The notes: generated by a model from the sequence alone, not told the origin. Numbered from the stretch's first letter, positions 18,736-27,771 are shown. The stretch is DNA of 64,000 nucleotides from an uncultured Methanomassiliicoccus sp. (GCA_905202485.1 CAJKRY010000001.1:310001-374000); one strand, 5' to 3'. Program-made: numbers and translations.

Positions 18736-19146
18736 ATGGTATCATTACCGGAAAACGTCATGAAACTCGTAAATGATCCGTCTGCAGTCAAAATTTTGGC
18801 AACGGCAGACGCTCAGGGAAATGCACATGCAATCCAGGTTGGAAGTCTTTCAGCTCCAGATGCAAACACACTTGTGTTTGGAGCAGTCCTGATGAAAACT
18901 ACCGGAAAGAACTTAGAAAACATGAAAGCAAACGGTAAGAAAATGTCGATTTTAGTATCAGGTGGAAAAGAGTCATACTCCATCAGTGCTTCTATCAAAG
19001 ATTTCCAGACATCCGGCCCCATCGTAGATGGAATGAATGAGCACCTTGCTGCAATACATCTTCACGCTGCTGGAGTATGGGTTGTAGAGCCTGCAGAAGT
19101 ATTCGACCAGGGTGCTAGTCCAAATGCTGGAAACAAAATCGCATAA
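18736..19146 (+). CDS. Pyridoxamine 5'-phosphate oxidase-like flavin-binding protein
   Basis: 136 residues, split-barrel FMN-binding fold: VKILATADAQGNAHAIQVGSL, then LVFGAVLMKTTGKNLENMKANGKKMSILV. Such small proteins are FMN-dependent reductases or oxidases; substrate not predictable. A hairpin at 19151-19164 follows the stop. Control by the divergent winged-helix regulator is likely. Confidence 0.8.
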   Translation: MVSLPENVMKLVNDPSAVKILATADAQGNAHAIQVGSLSAPDANTLVFGAVLMKTTGKNLENMKANGKKMSILVSGGKESYSISASIKDFQTSGPIVDGMNEHLAAIHLHAAGVWVVEPAEVFDQGASPNAGNKIA

Positions 19147-19150
19147 AATT

Positions 19151-19172
19151 AACAGCCGCACTAGCGGCTTAT
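19151..19172 (+). terminator. Hairpin plus T-rich tail
   Basis: GCCGC, loop ACTA, GCGGC at 19151-19164, then TTATTTATTTT. Lies between the convergent flavin-binding and hsp20 genes. Confidence 0.6.
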
Positions 19173-19622
19173 TTATTTTAAATCAATTTTTCTAAAACTC
19201 ATCTCTTTTTTAGGTACATCAATCCGCAGAACACCATCTACAAGTTTAGCTTCAAGACTGTCTCGATCTGCATCTTCGGGCAGTTCTATCCTGCGGAATA
19301 TTGTTGAGACACCACGTTCTCTTCTTATGTAACCAGCACTTTTTGTTTCTTCCTCATCTACTCTGGTAGCTTTGACGATAAGCGCATGATCTGAGCATTC
19401 CAGAGAGATATTTTCCCTAGAGATTCCAGGCAGATCAATGTTTACAACATATCTATCAAAATTATCGATAATATCTACAGCAGGAAAATGAGGTGCAATC
19501 ATATTGCCTGCTGATTGAACCATTCCGCCTACAGCCAGCTTGATGCTTTCCATAGCTTTTCCTATGTCATCGATAGCATTGTTCTGCGATTTACCGCAAC
19601 ATCGTTGATCTTCACCGTTCAT
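19173..19622 (-). CDS. Hsp20/alpha-crystallin small heat-shock protein
   Basis: 149 residues. Alpha-crystallin domain from about residue 48 to 140: AVDIIDNFDRYVVNIDLPGISRENISLEC, then GYIRRERGVSTIFRRIELPEDAD and LVDGVLRIDVPKKE (the A-x-x-x-G-V-L motif, here LVDGVLRI). The N-terminus has a CC pair and a hydrophobic helix. An ATP-independent holdase. The C-terminal I-x-I motif is not evident (SFRKIDLK). Confidence 0.93.
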   Translation of the reverse strand: MNGEDQRCCGKSQNNAIDDIGKAMESIKLAVGGMVQSAGNMIAPHFPAVDIIDNFDRYVVNIDLPGISRENISLECSDHALIVKATRVDEEETKSAGYIRRERGVSTIFRRIELPEDADRDSLEAKLVDGVLRIDVPKKEMSFRKIDLK

Positions 19623-19672
19623 AATTTAACCAAAGTAGTTTTGGGTGGATCAGATATACATTATTTACCAGC

Positions 19673-20257
19673 TCATTCAACATGTGTTGATGAAGACTGG
19701 TTGAGCATTTTTGAAGCGTTTTCTACCCATTTGGATTTAACATCGCTTATACTGAAGCCTTCAAGACAGCTGGCCATATTTTCTATGAATGATGTCACCA
19801 GATCGTTGTTTACTTTTTCTACATTTTCAATCTCATCAACAATAGACATTGCAACCATCTGAGCCAGGAATGATTTTACTGCAAAGCCCATGTTCCTTGA
19901 AGATCTTGAAAAAGCATCTTTTAAAACTTTATCTTTGGTAGCCTGATATAAAGTGTTGAAGTAGAGTTCTGGACCCCATGGACTTATGGCAGCTTCGAGT
20001 CCGTCAAACATCACTTCCATATAATTATCCATGTTTCCCATGACTGGTTCTCTGAAAATCTCTTCCATTTTTCTCTGGCCTTTTTTAAAGGTCTCGTACA
20101 AAATGTCCCCTGGGATTTCGTAGTGTGCTAAAATATCATCTAGTGGGATTCCAGATTTCTCTGAAATATCATTCATGCCAACATTAGAAAGTCCTTTTTC
20201 TGCAAATAATCCTAATGCTGCGTCGACGATAATTTTCTTTTTGTCGTTCGTGGACAT
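19673..20257 (-). CDS. TetR-family transcriptional regulator
   Basis: 194 residues. N-terminal helix-turn-helix: DKKKIIVDAALGLFAEKGLSNVGMNDISEKSGIPLDDILAHYEIPGDILYETFKKGQ, followed by a helical ligand domain. The ATG at 20257 is supported by GGAGATC 6 bases upstream; the longer frame is not. It is divergent from the fasciclin-domain gene, and repeated half-sites lie in the 131-bp gap. Confidence 0.88.
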   Translation of the reverse strand: MSTNDKKKIIVDAALGLFAEKGLSNVGMNDISEKSGIPLDDILAHYEIPGDILYETFKKGQRKMEEIFREPVMGNMDNYMEVMFDGLEAAISPWGPELYFNTLYQATKDKVLKDAFSRSSRNMGFAVKSFLAQMVAMSIVDEIENVEKVNNDLVTSFIENMASCLEGFSISDVKSKWVENASKMLNQSSSTHVE

Positions 20258-20302
20258 TTTTAGATCTCCGTTACCGAGAAGAATGCCAATATAATTACAG
20301 TT

Positions 20303-20344
20303 TCCGCTTACTAAAAATGCGGAGAAGTAAGAATATTCCGCATT
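20303..20344. promoter_or_regulatory. Candidate TetR operator with three half-sites
   Basis: AATGCGGA (20316-20323) and TCCGCATT (20337-20344) form a perfect 8-bp inverted repeat 13 bases apart. TCCGCTT (20303-20309) forms a second, nested inverted pair with the first. Located between the divergent tetR and fasciclin-domain genes. Confidence 0.55.
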
Positions 20345-20360
20345 GTGGTTGGATAGATTG

Positions 20361-20368
20361 CATATAAA
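20361..20368 (+). promoter_or_regulatory. TATA box of the fasciclin-domain gene
   Basis: CATATAAA is centred 25-26 bases before the ATG at 20389, which fits leaderless initiation there. Confidence 0.5.
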
Positions 20369-20388
20369 ATGCAATGTGCCTCAATTTT

Positions 20389-21237
20389 ATGGAGCGCAAA
20401 CATCACTTATTGAGTATGGAAAGGAAGATTCTGAAAACACTCGAGAACAAAGAAGGATTTCAGAGAATCATTGATGCAGTAGACTTAAGCGGATTAGAAG
20501 AAGAACTGAATGGCAGTGGACCGTTCACATTCTTTGCTCCAACTGACAAAGCGTTTTCAACTATGCCTGCTGGATTGATGGATACCCTTATGATGGATAA
20601 AGCAAGAATGGCTGAAGTAATAAAACATCATGTTGTTGCAGATCAGATATCTTCATCAGATGCCATATCTGCCAAGAACGCAATGGCCTTGGATGGCGAA
20701 GTTCTTAATTTTGAAACCTGTGACGGCTTCAAAATAGGAAATGCTACAGTCACTGAAGCCGATATCGAATGCCGTAACGGACTTGTGCATGCTATAGACA
20801 CAGTATTGCTGCCGAAGGATGTTAAGGGTGAACTGGTAGACGCTGATGCTCCACAAGGCGGAGATGTAAAGATGGTCCCTAAAGGCGGAATGATGGATAA
20901 GACCATGTCGGCCGGATCTCAGAAAATGCAGGACATGAAAGATAAAATGAAGGATATGGGAGACAAAACGATGTCTGCTGGATCTTCCAAGATGAGTGAT
21001 ATGAAAGATAAAATGCAGAATGCAATGAACAATACTTCTTCATCAGCATCTTCTAAAATGGATGATATGAAAGACAAAGCTCATGAAAACATGGGTAATG
21101 AATCTAAATCTGCTAAAATAGACGAAATGAAAGACAGGATCCATGATAGCATGAATAATGATTCTATGTCGGCTGAGTCGTCAAAAATGCAAGAAATGAA
21201 AGAGAAGGCTCAGAAGAAAATAGAAGATAAAAACTAA
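20389..21237 (+). CDS. Fasciclin-domain protein with Met/Lys/Asp-rich repeat tail
   Basis: About 282 residues. Residues 10-150 are one FAS1 domain: FQRIIDAVDLSGLEEELNGSGPFTFFAPTDKAFS, LKHHVV-type H box (VIKHHVVADQI) and GLVHAIDTVLLP. From residue 170 the tail is a string of amphipathic units of the form SAGSSKMSDMKDKMQ, rich in Met, Lys, Asp and Ser and reminiscent of LEA-like stress proteins. No signal peptide is seen, so a cytoplasmic place is likely, unusual for FAS1. The start at 20389 is chosen from TATA spacing; 20416 is possible. Divergent from tetR. Confidence 0.82.
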   Translation: MERKHHLLSMERKILKTLENKEGFQRIIDAVDLSGLEEELNGSGPFTFFAPTDKAFSTMPAGLMDTLMMDKARMAEVIKHHVVADQISSSDAISAKNAMALDGEVLNFETCDGFKIGNATVTEADIECRNGLVHAIDTVLLPKDVKGELVDADAPQGGDVKMVPKGGMMDKTMSAGSQKMQDMKDKMKDMGDKTMSAGSSKMSDMKDKMQNAMNNTSSSASSKMDDMKDKAHENMGNESKSAKIDEMKDRIHDSMNNDSMSAESSKMQEMKEKAQKKIEDKN

Positions 21238-21254
21238 TTACCAATAATTTGGTA

Positions 21255-21281
21255 GATATCTCTCAAGAGAGGGATATCCTT
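21255..21281 (+). terminator. Hairpin upstream of trkA
   Basis: GATATCTCTC and GAGAGGGATATC form a near-perfect hairpin followed by CTTTTATTG. Likely terminator of the fasciclin-domain gene. Confidence 0.5.
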
Positions 21282-21328
21282 TTATTGTTCCATGCATACT
21301 CCTTAGCTGAAAGTAGGCAGGAACAGCT

Positions 21329-22690
21329 ATGAATATTGTCATTATAGGGGCAGGTAACGTTGGATACCTATTGGCACAGATACTTTCAAAACAGCATTCG
21401 GTGACAGTAGTCGAAAGAGATAAAAAACGATTTGACTACGTCATTAACTCACTGAATGTAGGCGGAATTAACGCTAATGGTGCCAGTCCCAGAATTCTTA
21501 ATCAGCTCCTAAATGAAAAAACAGACCTGCTGATGGCAGTAACAGAAAGCGACGAGGCGAACATATTTGCCTGTATGACTGCCAAGCGTTTGCAACCTAA
21601 TGTAACTACTCTCGCCAGAATGAGAGATAGAGATTATACATTCGGAGATCAGCTGGAGAATTATTTGAGCGTGGACTGCATAATTTCTCCAGAATATATT
21701 GTGGCATCCAAGATGAAAGAAATAGCCATGATGGATAATGCCATTGATTTTGAGGATATTGAAACAGTAGGGCTGAGTTTGGCGAAATTCCGTGTCGGTC
21801 CTGATAATCGACACGGCATTCAGGGAATAGCCCTGAAACACCTTCCATTGCCTAAAAAATGTAAAATCATTATGATACACAGGATGAGCCAAAAGGGAAT
21901 GGAGAGTATTGTGCCTACAGATGATGATTATTTTATTGTTGGGGATGAAGCTGTTGTCATCGGAGATAGGGAGTCCCTCAGAGAGTTTGATAGATTCCTC
22001 AGCCCTCATAAAAAACACCGTGACATATTGATGATCGGAGGAAGCATATTAGCAGAATATCTGCTTGAAATGCTGTCTGAAGAAAAAGTAAGCGTCAGAC
22101 TCATAGAGAAAGATGAAGGGCGCTGCCAAGAATTGTCCAAAATGTTTGATGATGCTATCATCATCAACGACAATGGAACAGACCCGCTTGTTCTGCGGAG
22201 CCAGGATGCTAAAAACACTGATGTTCTGGTCTGTACTACCAATAATGAAGACGGAAATTTGCTGTCCTGCCTGGTGGGAAAACATCTGGGAGTTAGTAAA
22301 ACTGTTACCGTATACACAAAGGGAGACTATAGAGACATTTTTAGAATGGCAGGTATTGATGCTGCCATCGGATATTACGGAGTAGTTGCTAACGAAGCCA
22401 TTCGTCAGACTGTTCCAGAATATGAAGTCCTTATGACGATGGAGAGCACCACAGAGGAGTTTATCGGTCTTACTGTAGGTCCACGCTGCCGCCTTAAAGA
22501 CAAGATGCTTATTGAAGCCAACTTACCAGAAAGGACTAATGTGGCGTTAATCATAACAGGAACAGACATCATCATACCAGGACCGGAAGCTGTAATCAAA
22601 GAAGGCGACACTCTCTTGGTTTATGCTGACAAAATGGATATTCATGCTCTGGAAAAGCTGTTTGGAACTACCATACCTATAACACCTTAA
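21329..22690 (+). CDS. trkA: Trk potassium uptake regulatory protein TrkA
   Basis: 453 residues with the double RCK layout: RCK-N Rossmann (MNIVIIGAGNVGYLLA, residues 1-120), RCK-C, then a second RCK-N (DILMIGGSILAEYLLEML, from about 230) and RCK-C ending in GDTLLVYADK. Gates the TrkH channel in response to NAD(H) or ATP. GCAGG upstream of the ATG. Ten bases separate it from trkH, so they form an operon. Confidence 0.94.
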   Translation: MNIVIIGAGNVGYLLAQILSKQHSVTVVERDKKRFDYVINSLNVGGINANGASPRILNQLLNEKTDLLMAVTESDEANIFACMTAKRLQPNVTTLARMRDRDYTFGDQLENYLSVDCIISPEYIVASKMKEIAMMDNAIDFEDIETVGLSLAKFRVGPDNRHGIQGIALKHLPLPKKCKIIMIHRMSQKGMESIVPTDDDYFIVGDEAVVIGDRESLREFDRFLSPHKKHRDILMIGGSILAEYLLEMLSEEKVSVRLIEKDEGRCQELSKMFDDAIIINDNGTDPLVLRSQDAKNTDVLVCTTNNEDGNLLSCLVGKHLGVSKTVTVYTKGDYRDIFRMAGIDAAIGYYGVVANEAIRQTVPEYEVLMTMESTTEEFIGLTVGPRCRLKDKMLIEANLPERTNVALIITGTDIIIPGPEAVIKEGDTLLVYADKMDIHALEKLFGTTIPITP

Positions 22691-22700
22691 GAGGCACTGC

Positions 22701-24284
22701 ATGGAACTGAACCAACCATCCCAAAACAGCCAAATGGTACCGATTAAGAAAAGATCGTTTCTTAAACGTCATGGCATTGACAAATATGACATTCTTAAGA
22801 AGCTCTCTAGAAAGGAAAATACCATTCTATATCTGTTTGGGACGCTCATTTTCTACGTGGGTTTGGCACTGATCATCCCCTTGGGGTGCTCATATATTCT
22901 CAAAGATCCACATGAGCCTTGGATCATCACGATGCTGATCTGCTTTATCATTTCCATTCCACTACTTATGCGGTTCAGATCAGCAGAGCATACTAGGCCT
23001 ACAGAAACTCTGTTTGTAATAACCACTTCGTGGATTCTTGTCACAATATTCGGTTCACTTCCTTTTATCTTGTCAGGGATGGGTGTGATCGATGCACTTT
23101 TTGAAGCAATGAGTGGATTCACAACTACTGGTTCTACTGTAATGGGTGGAGGCAACGTTGCTCCGATTGAGGACTGGTCCAGAAGTATACTGTTGTGGCG
23201 TAGCATGATGCAGTGGCTGGGAGGTGCGGGAATCATTATGATATTCGTGACGATTCTGCCGATGATGGGAGCCACTGGTCGTAGCCTTGTAACGCTAGAG
23301 TTGGCCGGAACAGATACTCAGAATATTACTCAGAGAATGCAGGAGGAATCTAGAAAATTCCATTACATCTACCTTTTTCTGACATTGGTAATGTTTGGTT
23401 TGCTCCTCTTGACCGGGCTGGGAGCCTATGACTCCATAACCATTGCATTTTCATCCCTTTCAACGGGCGGTCTTTCGCCATATTCAGACAGTATAGCTCA
23501 TTTCAACAGCAGAACGGTAGAATGGATCGTAATGATCTTTATGTTCTTGGGCGGTATGAATTTCTTCCTGCAGTTCCGTGCTATGAGCAGAGGTGGATAT
23601 AAGGAGCTCATCAAGAATTCAGAATTCAGATCATATGTTTTTATTGTGATAGTTGCGAGCTTGCTTATGTTTGCATTCCTTGGTCCAGACTTAGCAGGGA
23701 TGAGTATATTTGATAAGTTCACAACATCAGCATTTCAAGTTATATCAGCCATGACCAGTACTGGATATACCACAATTGGGCTAGGAGGCCTTGTAAACAT
23801 AGCCAGCCTGATTTTGATAATTGTTATGATAATTGGAGGATCTTCAGGTTCTACAGCTGGTGGTATAAAAGTAGTCAGGTTTGTTATACTGCGTAAATTC
23901 CTATCCGCTACATTATACAGAACAATTCACCCCAAAGCTGTAGTCCCCATAAAAATCAATGAAAAAACGATTGAAGAGAGAACAATATCTTCACTCATGG
24001 CTCTGCTGGTATGCTATGTAGGTACGGCGGTGGTATGCATATTCATACTCATGATACTGGGAGTAGATACCATGGGCGCTGTATCTTCAACGATTGCCTC
24101 GCTTTCAAATGCTGGACTGGGTATGGGAGATGTGGCATCATCATATGGAGGATTGCCTGATCTTGCTAAGCTGGTTCTGATGTTTGCTATGTGGGCAGGT
24201 CGTCTTGAGTTCATTTCAGTATTTGTCATACTGAGTCCAGTATTCTGGAAAGAGTTCCTCAGATTCCACAAAAGATACAGTTGA
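22701..24284 (+). CDS. trkH: Trk potassium transporter, membrane subunit TrkH
   Basis: 527 residues with about ten membrane segments and four pore-loop repeats. The filter-like pieces are MSGFTTTGSTVM, SSLSTGGLSPYS, SAMTSTGYTTIGLGG and SLSNAGLGMG. GGSSGSTAGGIKVVR is the conserved intramembrane loop segment of TrkH/KtrB. The basic N-terminus (KKRSFLKRHG) is cytoplasmic. Imports K+ with TrkA. Confidence 0.95.
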   Translation: MELNQPSQNSQMVPIKKRSFLKRHGIDKYDILKKLSRKENTILYLFGTLIFYVGLALIIPLGCSYILKDPHEPWIITMLICFIISIPLLMRFRSAEHTRPTETLFVITTSWILVTIFGSLPFILSGMGVIDALFEAMSGFTTTGSTVMGGGNVAPIEDWSRSILLWRSMMQWLGGAGIIMIFVTILPMMGATGRSLVTLELAGTDTQNITQRMQEESRKFHYIYLFLTLVMFGLLLLTGLGAYDSITIAFSSLSTGGLSPYSDSIAHFNSRTVEWIVMIFMFLGGMNFFLQFRAMSRGGYKELIKNSEFRSYVFIVIVASLLMFAFLGPDLAGMSIFDKFTTSAFQVISAMTSTGYTTIGLGGLVNIASLILIIVMIIGGSSGSTAGGIKVVRFVILRKFLSATLYRTIHPKAVVPIKINEKTIEERTISSLMALLVCYVGTAVVCIFILMILGVDTMGAVSSTIASLSNAGLGMGDVASSYGGLPDLAKLVLMFAMWAGRLEFISVFVILSPVFWKEFLRFHKRYS

Positions 24285-24334
24285 GCATACGGTTGATTGA
24301 AATAGTAGCCAGCAGTTAATAAAACGGGAGCCCG

Positions 24335-25189
24335 ATGGCTGAGTATGTAAAAGTATGTTCCAACTGCGGAAGTAAAGACATTGAAATGACAAGAGAGATG
24401 GGATATGTTCCCGGCCTCACTGGCAATGAACGTTACTTCTGCAGATCATGTGGACAAGAATCTGCACCTTTGCTGATTGAAGACACAAAGACTGAAGATG
24501 AAACTCAAAAAGGGGATTTTTACAAGATATGCTTAATTCCCATCGATACCATAGAGAATGAAATAGAGAGTGTTGTGTCCGAAGTGCAATGGAACGGCAG
24601 AGAGTATTTCACTACCGGCAGACGGGCTATGTTTGATCAATACAGAACTGCTGTAAAGAATAATGGATGCTCCAATACAATCGTCTTGGACTTGAGGGGG
24701 ATTAAAACTGGACATCCCCAATACAAAATAATGAAGAATGTTGTAAAACCCAAATATGATATTTGGCTGGACATTGGCATACACAATGACGGCGATATAT
24801 TTGATGCGTTTACTCTGGATGCAAGCAGAGTTGTGTGTAGCAGCATCTGTGTTTCATCAATCCAAATGTATGAAGAGGCATTCGATTTGTCAGACCATAT
24901 AGTACCGTGCATCTGCATCTGCGATGACAAGGTGCAATGGAAATCCTCCGGCAATGAAGTAAATGCGTTCAGGGTGATTGAACGCCTCAAAAAGATAGGA
25001 TATGATGAGATTATAATTCTAGATATAAAGCGCCTTGGCAAAAATGAAGGCCCCGATATGCAATATGCAGCCAGGATTTCAGAAGCATTTTCTGGCATCA
25101 TTTTCGGTGGCGGAATGCGTGAAGAAGACATTTCAGAATTCTCAAACCTGAAGCTCAGGGGAATAATTCTTGATCCAAAATTTGATTAA
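24335..25189 (+). CDS. HisA-like TIM-barrel protein with N-terminal zinc ribbon
   Basis: 284 residues. Residues 9-45 form a zinc ribbon (CSNCGSKD .. YFCRSCG). The rest resembles the archaeal HisA-related group (COG1411 type): TIVLDLRGIKTGHPQYKIM, YDIWLDIGIHNDGDIFDAF, EIIILDIKRLGKNEGPD and the phosphate-binding end GIIFGGGMREEDISEFSNLKLRGIIL. The known HisA substrate residues cannot be verified and no histidine genes are near. The zinc-ribbon fusion is notable. TTAA at its stop overlaps the convergent nikR-like gene. Confidence 0.75.
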   Translation: MAEYVKVCSNCGSKDIEMTREMGYVPGLTGNERYFCRSCGQESAPLLIEDTKTEDETQKGDFYKICLIPIDTIENEIESVVSEVQWNGREYFTTGRRAMFDQYRTAVKNNGCSNTIVLDLRGIKTGHPQYKIMKNVVKPKYDIWLDIGIHNDGDIFDAFTLDASRVVCSSICVSSIQMYEEAFDLSDHIVPCICICDDKVQWKSSGNEVNAFRVIERLKKIGYDEIIILDIKRLGKNEGPDMQYAARISEAFSGIIFGGGMREEDISEFSNLKLRGIILDPKFD

Positions 25190-25563
25190 AGGATATTTAT
25201 ATTAATTCTTACATCCTTCTGCGCTGATAAGTGGCAGAAGAGCTCTTTTATTTCCGAAGATGAGCCGTCCAGCACAATTTGCTCAACACACTGACCATTG
25301 ACATGTGTATGCATTGATGAATGAACAACGTCTGTATATTCATGAACTATATCGTGAACATGATGTTTCTTCTTGTCTGAATAAAGAATTGTTACGATGC
25401 AGCTTATATTTTCACCAGTATCTGGTATGCACTTTTTAGTGGAGATGAAATCCCGGATAGCATCACGTATCGCATCCGATCTTGAGGAAAAACCAGCGTC
25501 TTTTGAGGCGCCGTCAAACTCTTGCAATTCTTCTTCCGGGATAGATATGCTAATTACTACCAT
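25186..25563 (-). CDS. NikR-like nickel-responsive regulator
   Basis: 125 residues. N-terminal ribbon-helix-helix (VVISISIPEEELQEFDGASKDAGFSSRSDAIRDAIRDFI) and C-terminal ACT-like NikR domain. Four putative square-planar Ni ligands are visible: H74, H85, H87 and C92 in the VH..MHTHVNGQC region, with spacing close to that of E. coli NikR. It follows the FMN-reductase-like gene by 21 bases, so it may be in that transcript. No nickel transporter lies nearby. Nickel control would suit a methanogen. Confidence 0.85.
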   Translation of the reverse strand: MVVISISIPEEELQEFDGASKDAGFSSRSDAIRDAIRDFISTKKCIPDTGENISCIVTILYSDKKKHHVHDIVHEYTDVVHSSMHTHVNGQCVEQIVLDGSSSEIKELFCHLSAQKDVRININIL

Positions 25564-25584
25564 TGTTCCACTACGTCCTGTAGT

Positions 25585-26142
25585 TTAATGCAATCTATCT
25601 ACAACAAGTTTACGGCCTGCTTCTCTTACTTCATCCAATGAAAAAGGAGCATCCAATATGGATCCTGACTCCTCAAATCCTGGAAACAATAATGATTTTT
25701 CCTGCTGAAATCCCAGTGTCTTGAAGAATATACGAACTATTTTCTCTGCACAGGCAAAATCAGTACTCAGCCTTGCAGCTACGGAGATGAACAACCCCTT
25801 CTTTGAGTCGTTTCTGCTCAGATTCTTTGACCATACAAACTGACCTCTGTCCACAAAAGTCTTCATCCAAGAGGTAATGCTTTCAAAATAAAGTGGAGAT
25901 GCCAGAATTACTGCATCAGCACTGCTTATGTAGCTATATATTTCTGAAATGCTGTCTGATATTTGGCATAAGCCGGTATCACTACATTTGCCGCACCCAA
26001 GACATCCTGAACAGACTGAATCGGCTAGATAGAACTTTTTAACTGCAGCACCCTCAGATCTAGAACCTTCCAATGCAGCATCCAGCAGTAAGTCCGTATT
26101 CCCATTCTTTCTTGGACTTCCAGAAATCCCCACTACAAGCAT
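25585..26142 (-). CDS. NADPH-dependent FMN reductase / flavodoxin-like oxidoreductase
   Basis: 185 residues. FMN phosphate loop GISGSPRKNGNTDLLLDAAL, then a Cys-rich segment C-x2-C-x2-C-x5-C (CSGCLGCGKCSDTGLC) that may bind an Fe-S cluster, as in iron-sulfur flavoproteins, then ADAVILASPLYFESITSWMKTFVDRGQF. The ATG at 26142 gives the usual family N-terminus; the longer frame from 26184 adds an unlikely 14 residues. Upstream of and co-oriented with the nikR-like gene. Confidence 0.85.
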   Translation of the reverse strand: MLVVGISGSPRKNGNTDLLLDAALEGSRSEGAAVKKFYLADSVCSGCLGCGKCSDTGLCQISDSISEIYSYISSADAVILASPLYFESITSWMKTFVDRGQFVWSKNLSRNDSKKGLFISVAARLSTDFACAEKIVRIFFKTLGFQQEKSLLFPGFEESGSILDAPFSLDEVREAGRKLVVDRLH

Positions 26143-26259
26143 TAAAAGGGATATGTGCTGCGGTGGTTTACTACTTTCCGGCATGCATATATTTCAAGAC
26201 ACAGTTGTCAAAGTTCACCGAGAAGTTACAAATAGCCGTCCATGGTTAGGGTGGATTAA

Positions 26260-27324
26260 ATGGATGAAGGTAGTTTTTGTAAAGTTCGTTCGATTCTTTT
26301 TCCCAGGAATGTACTGATGGGACATGATGTAATAAAGGACATTCCAGAGATGTGTAAAAACTTTGATCTGTCTGGAACTGCAGCAATAATTACAGGCAGT
26401 AAGACAAAAGATGTTGCGGCAGATTCTATATCATCTCTTCTCAAATCAAGTAATTATGATGTGACTACAATCAGTATAGGGGCTGCCACCAGAGAAAATC
26501 TACATGAAGTTGTAGATCTGGCCAGAGACAGCCGTGCGAGTTTTTTAATCGGAGTCGGTGGAGGCTCCAAAATAGATCTTGCTAAGATGGCTTCTAAAGA
26601 GCTGGATATTGAATTTATTTCCGTGCCAACCTCTGCATCTCATGACGGTATAGCGTCCGGCAGAGCATCTATTAAAGGTCCCGACGGCCCGATATCAATG
26701 GAAGCTAAAACTCCTTTGGGAGTTGTCGCGGATACAAGCGTCATTGTTAAAGCACCTTTCAGACTGCTTGTGGCTGGATGTGCAGATGTAATTTCAAATA
26801 TAACCGCCATTAAAGACTGGGAATATGCTGAAAGACTCCTCGGCGAAGAATTCTCCAGATCGGCATGCGCTATGGCGCTCTACACATCAGAAGCAATGAT
26901 TGAATCTGCAGATTTAATCAAACCCGGTGTTGAAGAAAGTGTCTGGGTTGCCCTAAAACCAATTATTGTATCAGGAGTTTCAATGTCTGTAGCCGGATCA
27001 TCCAGACCAACCAGCGGATCCGAGCATATGTTTTCGCATGCTCTGGATATAATCGCTCCGGGCAGAGCTCTTCATGGAGAACAATGCGGAGTGGGGTGCA
27101 TCATGATGATGTATCTGCATGGAGGAAACTGGATGGCAATACGAGACGCCCTGATGAAATTAGGAGCTCCCATCACGGCAAGAGAGCTGGGAATTACAAA
27201 AGAAGAACTCCTTGAAGCTCTGACGACAGCTCACAAAATTCGCGATAGATTTACGATACTTGGTCACCAGGGTCTCACGTACGAAGCTGCGGAGAGACTG
27301 GCTAAAATCACAAAAGTCATTTGA
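26260..27324 (+). CDS. egsA: sn-Glycerol-1-phosphate dehydrogenase
   Basis: 354 residues. Reduces dihydroxyacetone phosphate to sn-glycerol-1-phosphate, the archaeal lipid backbone. NAD(P)-binding GVGGGSKIDLAKMAS and the family block ISVPTSASHDGIASGRASI, with the zinc-site His residues in GSEHMFSHALD and LHGEQCGVGC. GGTGGAT precedes the ATG. UPF0179 follows after 10 bases, so an operon is likely. Confidence 0.95.
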   Translation: MDEGSFCKVRSILFPRNVLMGHDVIKDIPEMCKNFDLSGTAAIITGSKTKDVAADSISSLLKSSNYDVTTISIGAATRENLHEVVDLARDSRASFLIGVGGGSKIDLAKMASKELDIEFISVPTSASHDGIASGRASIKGPDGPISMEAKTPLGVVADTSVIVKAPFRLLVAGCADVISNITAIKDWEYAERLLGEEFSRSACAMALYTSEAMIESADLIKPGVEESVWVALKPIIVSGVSMSVAGSSRPTSGSEHMFSHALDIIAPGRALHGEQCGVGCIMMMYLHGGNWMAIRDALMKLGAPITARELGITKEELLEALTTAHKIRDRFTILGHQGLTYEAAERLAKITKVI

Positions 27325-27334
27325 GGGATTAAAA

Positions 27335-27760
27335 ATGGTAGTTGTTACCTTAATCGGAGAAGATTTTGCAGAAGTTGGAAAAACTTTTGTCTTTCGCGGC
27401 CCAATAACTGAATGCAGAGACTGTAAATTAAAAGGAATCTGCTTCAATCTTGACGCTGGCTGCCGTTACTGCGTAAAAGAAGTGAGGGACGTTCATCACG
27501 AATGTCGTATCCACGAGGGCGGTGTGTGTGCAGCAGAAGTTGAAAAATTAAGCATAAATGGTGCAGTTCCAAAGAAATATGCACTAGAAGGTTCCACATT
27601 GTCATTTAATCCAACAGAATGCAACCAGATTGGCTGTAAAAACTACAGATTATGCCATCCTACAGGTGTTACCAAAGGGATGCGCTTCAAAATAATCTCT
27701 GCCGGTGAAGAACTTGACTGTCCTGCCGGGCAGAGGATGATAAAAGTAATTTTAGAATGA
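27335..27760 (+). CDS. UPF0179 family protein
   Basis: 141 residues with about ten cysteines: CRDCKLKGICFNL, GCRYCVKEV, HHECRIHEGGVC, CNQIGCKNYRLCHP and ELDCPAGQR. The pattern suggests metal or Fe-S binding. Function unknown; the family is archaeal. The ATG at 27335 is supported by GAGGGAT 5 bases upstream; the longer frame from 27260 runs inside egsA. Confidence 0.88.
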   Translation: MVVVTLIGEDFAEVGKTFVFRGPITECRDCKLKGICFNLDAGCRYCVKEVRDVHHECRIHEGGVCAAEVEKLSINGAVPKKYALEGSTLSFNPTECNQIGCKNYRLCHPTGVTKGMRFKIISAGEELDCPAGQRMIKVILE

Positions 27761-27771
27761 GTTTATACGTT

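Noticed and set aside
18973..19161. Minus-strand frame opposite the flavin-binding gene
   Set aside because: Opposite a well-supported gene, with no motif or ribosome site.
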